Assembly (NCBI GenBank): GCA_039555135.1 | Contig: CP114179.1 | Location: 4,464,001-4,528,000, forward strand | From: Phycisphaeraceae bacterium D3-23 | GTDB lineage: Bacteria > Planctomycetota > Phycisphaerae > Phycisphaerales > Phycisphaeraceae | Reading direction: 5' to 3' | DNA length: 64,000 nt | Shown here: piece by piece, positions 8,609 to 17,390 of the stretch | Layout: each line of letters begins with the position of its first letter | How positions within the stretch are numbered: position 1 is the stretch's first letter | The notes under the pieces: generated by a model | Seen by the model: only the letters and a program-made list of their open reading frames with translations | Databases searched by the model: none | What the model was told of the DNA's origin: nothing | Translations under genes and position numbers: made by a program

Positions 8609-11317
8609 ATGGCCACCAAGACCAAGAAGAAGCCCGCCAACAAGAAGTCCACCGCCAAGCGCATCGCCCCCAAGAAGTGCTGCTACTCCTTTGGCAAACT
8701 CAAGACCGACGGCGACGGCACGATGAAAGAACTGCTCGGCGGCAAGGGCGCGAACCTCGCCGAGATGACCTCCATCGGCCTCCCCGTCCCCTGCGGCTTC
8801 ACCGTCACCACCGAGGTCTGCGCCGCCTACTACAAGGCCGGCCGCAAAATGACCCGCCCCGTCCTCGACGAGGTCGCCAAGAGCGTCAAGCTCATGGAGA
8901 AGGAAACCGGCAAGAAGTTCGGCGACAACAAAGACCCGCTGCTCGTCTCCGTCCGCTCCGGCGCGGCCGTCTCCATGCCCGGCATGATGAATACCATCCT
9001 CAACCTCGGACTCAACGACCAGAGCGTCCTGGGCCTGGCCAACGCCACCGACAATGAACGCTTCGCCTACGACGCCTACCGCCGACTCATCAACATGTAT
9101 GGCGACGTCGTTATGGAGGTGGACCACCACCACTTCGAAGCCGCCTTCAGCAAGATCAAGACCAAGTACGGCGTGAAGAACGACACCGATGTTCCGACCA
9201 AGGGCCTCATCGAACTCGTCGCCGCGTACAAGGCCGTCTACAAGAAGTACACCGGCAAGCCCTTCCCCCAGGACCCGATCGGCCAGCTCGAGCTCGCCGT
9301 CGAAGCGGTCTTCAAGAGCTGGATGGTCGACAAGGCCATCAGCTACCGTCGCATCGAAGGCATCACCGGCCTCGCGGGTACGGCGGTCAACGTGCAGTCC
9401 ATGGTCTTCGGCAACATGGGCCAGGACTCGGGCACCGGCGTCGGCTTTACCCGAAACCCCGCGACCGGCGAGAACAAGTTCTACGGCGAGTTCCTCGTGA
9501 ATGCCCAGGGCGAGGACGTCGTCGCCGGCATCCGCACCCCCCAGCCCGCTTCGGACATGCCCAAGTGGAAGGCCCCCAACAACAAGACGATCGGCAAGGA
9601 CTCCTATAGCCAGCTCCTCAAGATCAAGACCAAGCTCGAAAAGCACTACAAAGACGTGCAGGACATCGAGTACACGATCGAGCAGGGCAAACTCTATATG
9701 CTCCAGACGCGTAACGGCAAGCGGACCGGCGCCGCGGCCGTGAAGATCGCGTGTGACATGGCGAAGGAAAAACTGATCACCGAGAAGCAGGCCGTGCTCC
9801 GCGTGCCCGCCGGCGCGCTGACCCAACTCCTGTTCCCGTCGTTCGACCCCAAAGCGAAGAAAGACGTACTGACCATCGGGCTCAACGCTTCACCCGGCGC
9901 TGCTGTCGGCAAGCTCGCGTTCACTGCGGACGAAGCCGTGAACCGAACGCTCGACGGCGAGCAGGTCCTGCTCGTGCGTCAGGAAACAAGCCCCGAGGAT
10001 GTCGAGGGTATGCACAAGGCAGCAGGCATCCTCACCAGCACTGGCGGCCGGACGAGCCACGCGGCCGTCGTCGCCGTGGGCTGGGGCAAGTGTTGCGTCG
10101 CGGGCGCCGGCGAGATCGAGATCGACGAGAAGAAGCGGACGATCAGGGTCAAGGGACGTAAGTTCACTCATAAGGACACGCTTTCGATTGACGGCTCGAC
10201 CGGCGAGGTCATGGCTGGGGCTGTCCCGACGATCCAGCCCAAGGTGTCGGGCGACTTTGGCAAGATGATGACCTGGGCCGACAAGTACCGGAAGCTCAAG
10301 GTCCGCACCAACGCCGACTCGCCCGCTGACGCGAAGCGTGCCCGCGAGTTCGGGGCCGAGGGCATCGGGCTGTGCCGTACCGAGCACATGTTCTTCGAAG
10401 GCGACCGCATCCTCGCGATGCGTGAGATGATCCTGGTCGAGAGTGAAGCCGAGCGCCGCAAGGCCCTGGCCAAGCTCCTGCCGTTCCAGCGCAAGGACTT
10501 CGAGGGCATCTTCAAGGCGATGAACGGGCTGCCCGTCACCGTCCGGCTCCTCGACCCGCCGCTGCATGAGTTCCTCCCCCACGACGCGAAGGGACAGGCC
10601 TCCGTCGCCAAGGCGCTGGGCGTCAGCGCCGCGAAGGTCAAGACCCGTGTCCAGCAGCTCCACGAGATGAACCCGATGCTCGGCCACCGCGGCTGCCGGC
10701 TCTCGATCACCTACCCCGAGATCCTGCAGATGCAGGTCACGGCCATCACCGAGGCGACCATCAACTCGCTCAAGAAGAAGGTCAAGGCGCTGCCCGAGAT
10801 CATGATCCCGCTCGTGGGCACACTGAACGAGCTGTCCGTCCTCCGCGGGCTCGCCGAGGAGACGATCGCCGAAGTCAAGCAGAAGAAGAAGTACACCGGC
10901 AAGCTGGACATCCCGATCGGCACGATGATCGAGATCCCCCGCGCTGCGCTCACCGCCGACCAGGTCGCCGAGTCCGCCGACTTCTTCAGCTTCGGGACCA
11001 ACGACCTGACGCAGATGGCGTTCGGCTACTCGCGCGACGATGTCAACACGTTCATGCCCGACTATCTGGACCAGGAAATCCTCGCGGACGACCCGTTCCA
11101 GACGCTCGACGCGACGGGCGTGGGCCAGCTCGTGGACATGGCGGTGAAGAAGGGCCGGGCCACGAAGAAGGGCCTCAAGTGCGGCATCTGCGGCGAACAC
11201 GGCGGCGACCCACGGTCGATCGCCTTCTGCGCCGAGGTCGGGCTCGACTATGTCTCCTGCTCGCCGTTCCGCGTGCCGGTCGCCCGGCTCGCTGCGGCTC
11301 AGGCGGCGCTGCGCTAA
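8609..11317 (+). CDS. ppdK: Pyruvate, phosphate dikinase
   Basis: Interconverts ATP, phosphate and pyruvate with AMP, pyrophosphate and phosphoenolpyruvate. The 902-residue protein shows the nucleotide-binding domain (ELLGGKGANLAEM near residue 40), the swivelling domain with the phosphorylated histidine in GGRTSHAAVVA near residue 479, and the C-terminal PEP/pyruvate barrel with GTNDLTQ and the catalytic cysteine in CGICGEHGGDP. The start is the ATG giving MATKTKKK; the first 25 residues are a lysine-rich extension not usual for the family. The leader carries a small hairpin (8562-8576). A strong palindrome follows the stop. Confidence 0.97.
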   Translation: MATKTKKKPANKKSTAKRIAPKKCCYSFGKLKTDGDGTMKELLGGKGANLAEMTSIGLPVPCGFTVTTEVCAAYYKAGRKMTRPVLDEVAKSVKLMEKETGKKFGDNKDPLLVSVRSGAAVSMPGMMNTILNLGLNDQSVLGLANATDNERFAYDAYRRLINMYGDVVMEVDHHHFEAAFSKIKTKYGVKNDTDVPTKGLIELVAAYKAVYKKYTGKPFPQDPIGQLELAVEAVFKSWMVDKAISYRRIEGITGLAGTAVNVQSMVFGNMGQDSGTGVGFTRNPATGENKFYGEFLVNAQGEDVVAGIRTPQPASDMPKWKAPNNKTIGKDSYSQLLKIKTKLEKHYKDVQDIEYTIEQGKLYMLQTRNGKRTGAAAVKIACDMAKEKLITEKQAVLRVPAGALTQLLFPSFDPKAKKDVLTIGLNASPGAAVGKLAFTADEAVNRTLDGEQVLLVRQETSPEDVEGMHKAAGILTSTGGRTSHAAVVAVGWGKCCVAGAGEIEIDEKKRTIRVKGRKFTHKDTLSIDGSTGEVMAGAVPTIQPKVSGDFGKMMTWADKYRKLKVRTNADSPADAKRAREFGAEGIGLCRTEHMFFEGDRILAMREMILVESEAERRKALAKLLPFQRKDFEGIFKAMNGLPVTVRLLDPPLHEFLPHDAKGQASVAKALGVSAAKVKTRVQQLHEMNPMLGHRGCRLSITYPEILQMQVTAITEATINSLKKKVKALPEIMIPLVGTLNELSVLRGLAEETIAEVKQKKKYTGKLDIPIGTMIEIPRAALTADQVAESADFFSFGTNDLTQMAFGYSRDDVNTFMPDYLDQEILADDPFQTLDATGVGQLVDMAVKKGRATKKGLKCGICGEHGGDPRSIAFCAEVGLDYVSCSPFRVPVARLAAAQAALR

Positions 11318-11340
11318 ATCTGAATTCCAATGCAAACTTT

Positions 11341-11370
11341 ACAAGCCCCCGTCGCAAGGCGGGGGCTTGT
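11341..11370 (+). terminator. Transcription terminator-like hairpin after ppdK
   Basis: Perfect 11-bp stem (ACAAGCCCCCG with its complement) around an 8-base loop, starting 23 bases after the ppdK stop. It lacks a clear T run on the plus strand, so it may be a rho-assisted terminator or an mRNA 3' end. Confidence 0.6.
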
Positions 11371-11462
11371 CGTATCGGCTGTGCCGGTTGTAGCGAGCGT
11401 TTCGCGGGATTGATACGCCGCGCGGCGTTATCCGCTTCGCGGGACCTGTCGATGGATGGTGC

Positions 11463-12104
11463 ATGGGGTTTTGGCCTGGTAAATCCAAACAGCCCGGCGA
11501 CGCCGACTGGCGTAACCGACGCGCCGAACGCTTCGGCACCGCCTCGGTCAAGTGCCAGCTTGGCTCGGTCGTGGACATGTCCGCCACAGGCATGCGCCTG
11601 CTCTGCGACAAGAAGCCACCCGTCGCCGTCGGCAACGTCTACGCCACGAAGATCAGCTTCGATGACGGCGCGATGCCGCTGCAGGTCCAGGTCCGCTGGA
11701 TCAAACGCCGTGGACTTCGCCAGTTCGAACTCGGCCTCCAGTTTGTCGCGCTCAAGAGCGGCGCAGACCGCGTCCTCGAAGCCGTCGCAAGATTCGGGAT
11801 GGCCTCCGCCGCGAAGTCGGCCAAGGAGACCTCCGCCGGCGGTAAGCCGGGCGTGAAGAACAGCCGGGCGTCGAAGCGGCCCCACCTCAGCACGGACCTG
11901 CCCGACTACTTCGCGGTGATGAACCTGAAACGCGACGCGACCCCCCAGCAGATCAAGGTCAGCTACCGCAAGCTCGCCGTCGCCCTGCACCCCGACCGTT
12001 GCGACGCCCCGGACGCGATGGAGAAGTTCGAGCGTCTGCACGAGGCCTACGAGGTGCTCTCCGACAGCAAACGCCGTGAGACGTACCTTGAGATGACCGG
12101 GTAA
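11463..12104 (+). CDS. PilZ-DnaJ fusion protein
   Basis: A 213-residue soluble protein joining two domains. Residues about 15-105 form a PilZ-type domain, with the arginine-rich motif RNRRAER and the downstream DMSATGMRL (consensus D/NxSxxG), both of which bind cyclic di-GMP in family members. A low-complexity linker (about 110-140) leads to a J domain at 148-210 with the intact HPD signature in VALHPDRCD, which stimulates the ATPase of DnaK. Both diagnostic motifs are present, so both activities could be retained. This implies chaperone recruitment controlled by cyclic di-GMP, which is inference. It is a single gene between ppdK and a lipoprotein gene. Confidence 0.85.
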   Translation: MGFWPGKSKQPGDADWRNRRAERFGTASVKCQLGSVVDMSATGMRLLCDKKPPVAVGNVYATKISFDDGAMPLQVQVRWIKRRGLRQFELGLQFVALKSGADRVLEAVARFGMASAAKSAKETSAGGKPGVKNSRASKRPHLSTDLPDYFAVMNLKRDATPQQIKVSYRKLAVALHPDRCDAPDAMEKFERLHEAYEVLSDSKRRETYLEMTG

Positions 12105-12161
12105 CGGGTGCCGAAGAAGTATCACACTCATGGGCGATGATGCGTTGGTAGAATCTGACGT

Positions 12162-12851
12162 ATGACCAAGCTATTCACCCTTGCCCTGGCCACCACATTA
12201 CTCACCAACTGTCTCGCCGGCTGCTGTGCGCCTTCTCCCAGCGAATTGGAAGATGAGTACGACACACCGCAAGCCGATCCGCCAGCGGTTTCACTCCTCG
12301 ACTCCGACCTCACCCACTGGGACAAGCTCAACTTCGGCGCGGACGGCGAAGTCTTCGTCGAAGACGATGTCCTGCACATGGATATGGGCGGCCCGCTGAC
12401 CGGCGTTGTCTACAACGGCGACATCGCCGAGCTCCTGGGCGAACCGCTAGAAAACTACGAGATTACGCTTGAAGCTCAGCGCCTCCAGGGCAACGACTTC
12501 TTCGTCGGCCTCACCTTCCCCGTGGGCACTGTCGGCCACGTCACCCTCATCATGGGCGGCTGGGGCGGCGGGCTGGTTGGCCTCTCGTCCCTTGACCACG
12601 CCGACGCGTCGATGAACCCGACGACCCAGCTCATGCAGTTCGAGTCTGACCGCTGGTACAGCGTCCGTGTCGCTGTGACAGGCACACACATCCGCGTCTG
12701 GCTCGATGAGGACGAAGTCATCAGCGTGAACCGTGCCGACCACGAGCGCTACGACCTGCGCGGCGAAGTCATGGACACCGCGCCGCTCGGGCTGTGCTGC
12801 TTCCAGACCCACGCGGCGTATCGGGACATCGTGGTCAGGCGTTTGCCTTGA
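12162..12851 (+). CDS. Lipoprotein with a probable lectin-like beta-sandwich domain
   Basis: A 229-residue exported lipoprotein: hydrophobic signal ending in the lipobox LAGC at residues 18-21. The mature part has a pattern of beta strands with DLTHWDKLNF at the start and FESDRWYSVRVAVTGTHIRVWLDED near the end, which is typical of concanavalin-like domains such as those of the 3-keto-disaccharide hydrolase (DUF1080) group. Catalytic residues could not be placed, so it may only bind sugar. It ends with a 17-base overlap of the convergent GH130 gene, another sugar-related protein. Confidence 0.75.
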   Translation: MTKLFTLALATTLLTNCLAGCCAPSPSELEDEYDTPQADPPAVSLLDSDLTHWDKLNFGADGEVFVEDDVLHMDMGGPLTGVVYNGDIAELLGEPLENYEITLEAQRLQGNDFFVGLTFPVGTVGHVTLIMGGWGGGLVGLSSLDHADASMNPTTQLMQFESDRWYSVRVAVTGTHIRVWLDEDEVISVNRADHERYDLRGEVMDTAPLGLCCFQTHAAYRDIVVRRLP

Positions 12852-13842
12852 TCCAATCCACCAACGCACCCACCTCGCAAAACGCGATGCCCGTGACCGT
12901 GTCCGCGCAGCCGTAGTAGATCGCGATGCGCCCCGTGTCGCCATCCGCCAGTGCGGCGCAGGGGAAGGTGACGTTGGGCACGTCGCCGACGCACTCGTAG
13001 TCTTCCCAGGGCCCCATCAGATACGGCTTGGCCCGCGCGACCACCTTCCACGGCTCGTCGCGGTCAAGCAGCGCCGCGCCGATACGGTAGACATAGCCAT
13101 TGCAGGTGGTGAGTACGCCGTGGTAGATCAGCAGCCAGCCGGCGTCGGTCTCGATCGGTGCCGGGCCCGCGCCGACCTTCGTCGATTCCCACGGCTGCTC
13201 GCGCCCCATGACGTATTTGTGCCGGCCCCAGTGGATGAGGTCTTTACTGCGGCTCAGGAAGATATCGCCCATCGCCGAGTGCCCCGCGTCGCAGGGGCGC
13301 GACAGCAGCAGGTAGTCGTCGCCGCCCGCGCCGTCCTTGGCCGGGAACTTGCGCGGGAACAGGACGCCGTTGCGGTTATAGGGGAGCGTCGCGTTTTCGA
13401 TGAGGTGGAACGTCTTGAAGTCGTCGGTGTAGCCGAGCCCGACGGTGGGGCCGTGCCAGCAGTTGCACCAGATGATGTAGTACCAGTTGTCGATCTTGAC
13501 GACGCGCGGGTCGTAGCATTCGCCGACCGGATCGACGCCTTCGGGCACGATCCAGTCGATCGGCTCGGGCTTGATGTCCCACTTGAGCCCGTCGGCGGAG
13601 AATCCGGCGTGGAGTTTCATGCGCAGCTCGCGCGTATCACAGCGGAAGACGCCGGCGAAACGGGTGTCGTCCCTGCCGTCGAACGCGATCGCGGCGCTGT
13701 TGAAGATGCTGTTACACCCAGGTTTGTCGTCGCGTGAGACAATCGGGTTGTTCGTGTATCGCCAAATGGGGCCAGCACAGCCGGCGGGCCTGTCTTCCCA
13801 AGGCATGTGCGGCAGGGCTGGGGTATTGATGAGTTTGGCCAT
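12835..13842 (-). CDS. Glycoside hydrolase family 130 protein (beta-mannoside phosphorylase-like)
   Basis: A 335-residue cytoplasmic five-bladed propeller enzyme. GH130 members phosphorolyse or hydrolyse beta-1,2- or beta-1,4-mannosides. Visible family features are the N-terminal RYTNNPI, the probable proton-donor aspartate in ECYDPRVVK, and the KVGAGPAPIETDAGWLLIYHG segment in which basic residues bind phosphate in the phosphorylases. No signal peptide is present, which suits an intracellular phosphorylase. The exact substrate is not readable. No transporter or other mannan genes lie beside it. Confidence 0.85.
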   Translation of the reverse strand: MAKLINTPALPHMPWEDRPAGCAGPIWRYTNNPIVSRDDKPGCNSIFNSAAIAFDGRDDTRFAGVFRCDTRELRMKLHAGFSADGLKWDIKPEPIDWIVPEGVDPVGECYDPRVVKIDNWYYIIWCNCWHGPTVGLGYTDDFKTFHLIENATLPYNRNGVLFPRKFPAKDGAGGDDYLLLSRPCDAGHSAMGDIFLSRSKDLIHWGRHKYVMGREQPWESTKVGAGPAPIETDAGWLLIYHGVLTTCNGYVYRIGAALLDRDEPWKVVARAKPYLMGPWEDYECVGDVPNVTFPCAALADGDTGRIAIYYGCADTVTGIAFCEVGALVDWIKANA

Positions 13843-13885
13843 TTGCAGAACTCCGATGTTCGCTGTTCGGTGAGCGCCGCTGTGG

Positions 13886-14779
13886 TCAGCCCGTCCACTC
13901 GCCGGTGAAGACCTCGGCCGCGGGGCCGGTCATGAAAACGTGCCCGGTGTTGGGTCGCGTTGCCTGGACCCAATTGAGCTTGAGGTCGCCGCCGGGCAGG
14001 TGCGCGGTGATCTCGGGCTCGGTGCGCTGGGTGAGGACGCCCGCAACACATACCGCACACGCGCCGGTGCCGCAGGCGAGTGTTGGTCCGCTGCCCCGTT
14101 CCCAATGCAGTACACGCACGTGCTGCCGGTCGAGCACCTGAACAAAGTGGATGTTCATCCGGCTGGGGAATGCCTCGTGGCGTTCCAGCGCCTTGCCCCA
14201 CGCCAGCAACGCTTCGCGGCGCTCGTCATCGACTTCGTCTAGAAACACCACGGCGTGGGGGTTGCCGACCGAGACGAACGTCGCGTTAAATCGCTGCGTC
14301 GTGCCCGGCACGCTGACCTTGAATGTCTGGGGCTGGTCGGTCTGCACTAACGCATCGGCATCAATAGGGACCTGCTCAGGTTCGAGGAGGGGTGTGCCCA
14401 TATCGACCCTCACGTGCTTGACCTTGCCCACGGCATCAACCTCGTACGACACGGAAAGCACGCCCGCGCCGGTCTGGATGCTGAGCGGGTTGGCCTCCGG
14501 GTCGGGGCCGATACCGTGGTCATGCACCATCTTGCAGACGCAGCGGATGCCGTTGCCGCACATCTCGCCCTCGCTGCCATCCGCGTTGAACATGCGCATG
14601 CGGACATGCGCATCGACACCATCTTCTGCGGGGAGGATCAGGATCAGCCCGTCGCTGCCGATACCGAAGTGCCGGTCGGCCATGGCGATCGCCTGCCGCG
14701 CGGGATCATCGACCGTCTCCTCGAAGCAATTGATGTAGACGTAGTCGTTGCCGATCCCCGTCATCTTCACAAAACGCAT
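13886..14779 (-). CDS. dapF: Diaminopimelate epimerase
   Basis: Converts LL- to meso-diaminopimelate for lysine and peptidoglycan synthesis. The 297-residue product has both catalytic cysteines in their usual settings, MCGNGIRC (Cys74) and ACGTGACA in the C-terminal half, and the N-terminal KMTGIGNDYVYI. Length is slightly above the common 275. It lies 43 bases after the start codon of the GH130 gene on the same strand. Presence of DAP synthesis agrees with planctomycetes having peptidoglycan. Confidence 0.97.
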   Translation of the reverse strand: MRFVKMTGIGNDYVYINCFEETVDDPARQAIAMADRHFGIGSDGLILILPAEDGVDAHVRMRMFNADGSEGEMCGNGIRCVCKMVHDHGIGPDPEANPLSIQTGAGVLSVSYEVDAVGKVKHVRVDMGTPLLEPEQVPIDADALVQTDQPQTFKVSVPGTTQRFNATFVSVGNPHAVVFLDEVDDERREALLAWGKALERHEAFPSRMNIHFVQVLDRQHVRVLHWERGSGPTLACGTGACAVCVAGVLTQRTEPEITAHLPGGDLKLNWVQATRPNTGHVFMTGPAAEVFTGEWTG

Positions 14780-14808
14780 AGGTCTCCTCTAACCGTCGAC
14801 CGCATCGG

Positions 14809-16365
14809 TCATACCAAGCGGCGGATTATACCGGCCGCCTCGACCAGCGCCGGCGCTTCACTCCCATCGGACCACTGCAGCCAGTAGAGCACCCCGAGCA
14901 GCAGCGCCGCCGCAAGCGCCGCCGCTTTGATCCGCCACAATACCCGGTCGACCCCGGCGTCGTGGATCGGCTGGCCGATGATCGAGCGCAGGTGGTCCTG
15001 GCGCCAGCGGATCGAGCCGTGACGCCAGCTCTTGCGTTGCGTCGGGATATGGTTGAGGACGGCGACACGCTGAAGCGCGCCGATCATCGTGTGACAGGCG
15101 ACCGCATCGAACACGATCCGCCCGTGTGCATCCCGCTGCGGCTGCTCGGCCTGCTCAGCCATATGCCGCGCGGCGAAGACATCCGCCTGCCGCTCGATGC
15201 GGCGCGAGACCCAGCCGAACACCAGCAGCGCCGCCGCGAAGCTCACCAGCGCGATCGCGACAATCTGCGACTGCTCATCGCGCAGCACCGACCGCACATC
15301 GACCCCCGCGATCTGCCAGGGGCCGTAGCGGGATAGGGCGTTGTCGAGTGTGATGAAGCCGTACTGCACGAGCTGCTCGCCCAGCCCGAGTGCCGCGATC
15401 AGCACCAACAGCATCCAGAACATATGGTGCTTCCGGACATGCGCGATCTCGTGGGCCATCACCGCCTCGACCTCCTCCCGGCTGAGCTGGTCGAGCAGCG
15501 CATCGGAGAGCAGGATGAAACGAAGCTGGCCGACCATGCCCATGACAGCCGCGTTGATGAGGACACCGTACGTCCGCCAGAGCAGCAGCTCACGGACTTT
15601 GACCTTGTGCTGCCGACACAGGGCCGACATGGCGTCGCGGATCTCGCCCTCGGGTAGCGGCGCGGTGTCCCACAGGTAGCGGATGATGAGCGGCGCGAGC
15701 AGAAAGACCCCCAGCGCACCGGCCGGCGCGAGCAGGAACGCCTGCGTCTGTGACAACGGCCCATCGAAATCGGGTCCCAGCAGAACCACACTCTCGGACC
15801 ACGCGGCGATGATGAGTAGCGGCACGAACAGAAGCGCGACTTGGTGCCGGAGCTGCGCGAGGACGTACTGCCCGCGTGTCGGCAGCGGGTAGAGCGCGAG
15901 CCCCTGGTCGACCCGGCTGATCAACCCCGACTCGCGCAGACGGCGGTCGATGGGAAAATACACCAGCCACGTCAGGATGAGTGTCGACAGCGTCGGGAGC
16001 ATGACGAGGAGTTCGTCGATCAACACGGTGTGCCGAAATGGGACGCGCGCCCAGCGGAGTGCGCCGACGGTGAGGTCGCTGGCGTAGAGCGTGAGCAGGA
16101 GCAGCGGCATCAGCCCGGTGAGCTGGTCGGTTCGCCGTATCCATGCGGGCCCCGCCTTTGTACCCAGCTTGCGTAGGGTTAGCCGGCAGGTCACGGTGTA
16201 GACCATCAGGAAGATGAGCTTGGGCAGCAATACGCACGAAACGACCGGCCCGAGGCCAAGCCCGGGCCAGGCCTCGCTCGGCAGCGCTTCGGTGACACCG
16301 GGCCCCGGTGTGGAGACGTCGTGGAGGAAGACCCCGAGGAATAGACCCAACAACAGCAGGTGCAT
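14809..16365 (-). CDS. M48-family zinc metallopeptidase (HtpX/Ste24-like membrane protease)
   Basis: A 518-residue integral membrane peptidase. The zinc motif HEIAHVRKHH (HExxH) lies near residue 306, and the segment RRIERQADVFAARHMAEQ supplies the third zinc ligand region (ExxxD). Six or more hydrophobic segments surround the catalytic domain, with the first around residues 1-15 and others in the first 230 residues and around 320-380. HtpX and Ste24-like enzymes degrade misfolded membrane proteins. The extended N-terminal half is not part of HtpX and is common in planctomycete relatives. Confidence 0.88.
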   Translation of the reverse strand: MHLLLLGLFLGVFLHDVSTPGPGVTEALPSEAWPGLGLGPVVSCVLLPKLIFLMVYTVTCRLTLRKLGTKAGPAWIRRTDQLTGLMPLLLLTLYASDLTVGALRWARVPFRHTVLIDELLVMLPTLSTLILTWLVYFPIDRRLRESGLISRVDQGLALYPLPTRGQYVLAQLRHQVALLFVPLLIIAAWSESVVLLGPDFDGPLSQTQAFLLAPAGALGVFLLAPLIIRYLWDTAPLPEGEIRDAMSALCRQHKVKVRELLLWRTYGVLINAAVMGMVGQLRFILLSDALLDQLSREEVEAVMAHEIAHVRKHHMFWMLLVLIAALGLGEQLVQYGFITLDNALSRYGPWQIAGVDVRSVLRDEQSQIVAIALVSFAAALLVFGWVSRRIERQADVFAARHMAEQAEQPQRDAHGRIVFDAVACHTMIGALQRVAVLNHIPTQRKSWRHGSIRWRQDHLRSIIGQPIHDAGVDRVLWRIKAAALAAALLLGVLYWLQWSDGSEAPALVEAAGIIRRLV

Positions 16366-16397
16366 CGAAGACGGTTTCCGGGGCGGGTCGCTCGGGG

Positions 16398-17380
16398 TCA
16401 GGGATTGACGGCGTAGAACTGCTCGCGGTTCATGCGTTGGGCGAAGCGTGCAGCCTGCCGGATGAGTGGGTCGTCGCTTACGCTCGCGCGCCCGATCGCT
16501 TGTGCAATCATACGCTGGTTGCCCGGCTCACCGCACTCGAAGCGTGCATAGCCCAGCTGGTGCGTTGCGTAGACCCGGAACGACCGATCCTCGTCGTGCT
16601 CGGCCACACGGATCAGGTCCGCTACGTTGGGCTTGGCTAAAGAGATCATGTCTAGCTTCTCACGCCAGGCCGTGTCGATCGCCGTGACCGCCTGCTCCCA
16701 CGCGTCGAGGTCTTGCTCCGCGGGGTCTGGCTCGGCGGCATGCATCTCGGTCGCGTCTAGCGCTTCTTCATCCGACCTGGCCTGTGCGGCTTGCCGGGCC
16801 AGGCCCAGCCCGGCGTGCATCAGGCCCAGGCCGTGCTGCCGCGCGCGCAGGCGCGCGTGTTCTGCGTAAAGACACGCCGGCCCAGTTCGAAGTGCGCCAG
16901 CGCGAGTTGATGAGCCTTGTCGTACTCGGCCTCCTCGACCAGTCGGGCGAATCGCTGGTTCACCGCGATCATGGTCACACGGAAGAGCTGGCGCAGGTCA
17001 TCGGAGAACAGGTCGAACGGCGGCACCAAGCGGTCGACAAAGCCGTCGTTGAAAGGGACGGCCGATAGCGCATCCAGCAGCGCCGCACAAACCGCGTCCG
17101 CCTGCTCGATCTGCGCCGACTCATCGCCACTCGCGATCGGGTCCGCGGCTTCTTCGCACGCCTTGAGCAGCACGAGGAAGCCTCCGCCCGCCGCCCCGGC
17201 CTCGCCCGGAAGAAACAGCTCGGGCAGGTCATCGGCAAGCTCGCTGCGCTGGAGCTTCTCCTCAGCCGTCGCATCGGTCGCCAGATCGATCGGCTCGCGC
17301 AGCTCCAACATGAACAGGCCGGCGACGGCCGCGAGGATAAAGGCGCTGATAGCGAGGCCGGTCTTCAAAGCGCGTTCCAA
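16398..17380 (-). pseudogene. Membrane-anchored TPR-like protein, interrupted by one frameshift
   Basis: Two open frames look like one gene. The upstream part (17380 down to 16820) has a hydrophobic anchor (GLAISAFILAAVAGLFML) and a soluble helical region, and the downstream part (16820 to 16398) is helical. Before the downstream ATG, the second frame continues backward as natural helical sequence (AEHARLRARQHGLGLM) while the first frame degenerates into CARGSTAWA. Restoring one C in the GGCCGG run near 16880 would join them. The alternative is two coupled genes with a TGATG junction. Start taken as the TTG at 17380, ten bases after the larC stop; it is uncertain. Function unknown. Confidence 0.6.
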
Positions 17381-17390
17381 AGGAGTTCGT

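Noticed and set aside
8516-11335. Two long minus-strand frames opposite ppdK
   Set aside because: Shadows of the strongly biased ppdK codons; no domain or ribosome site.
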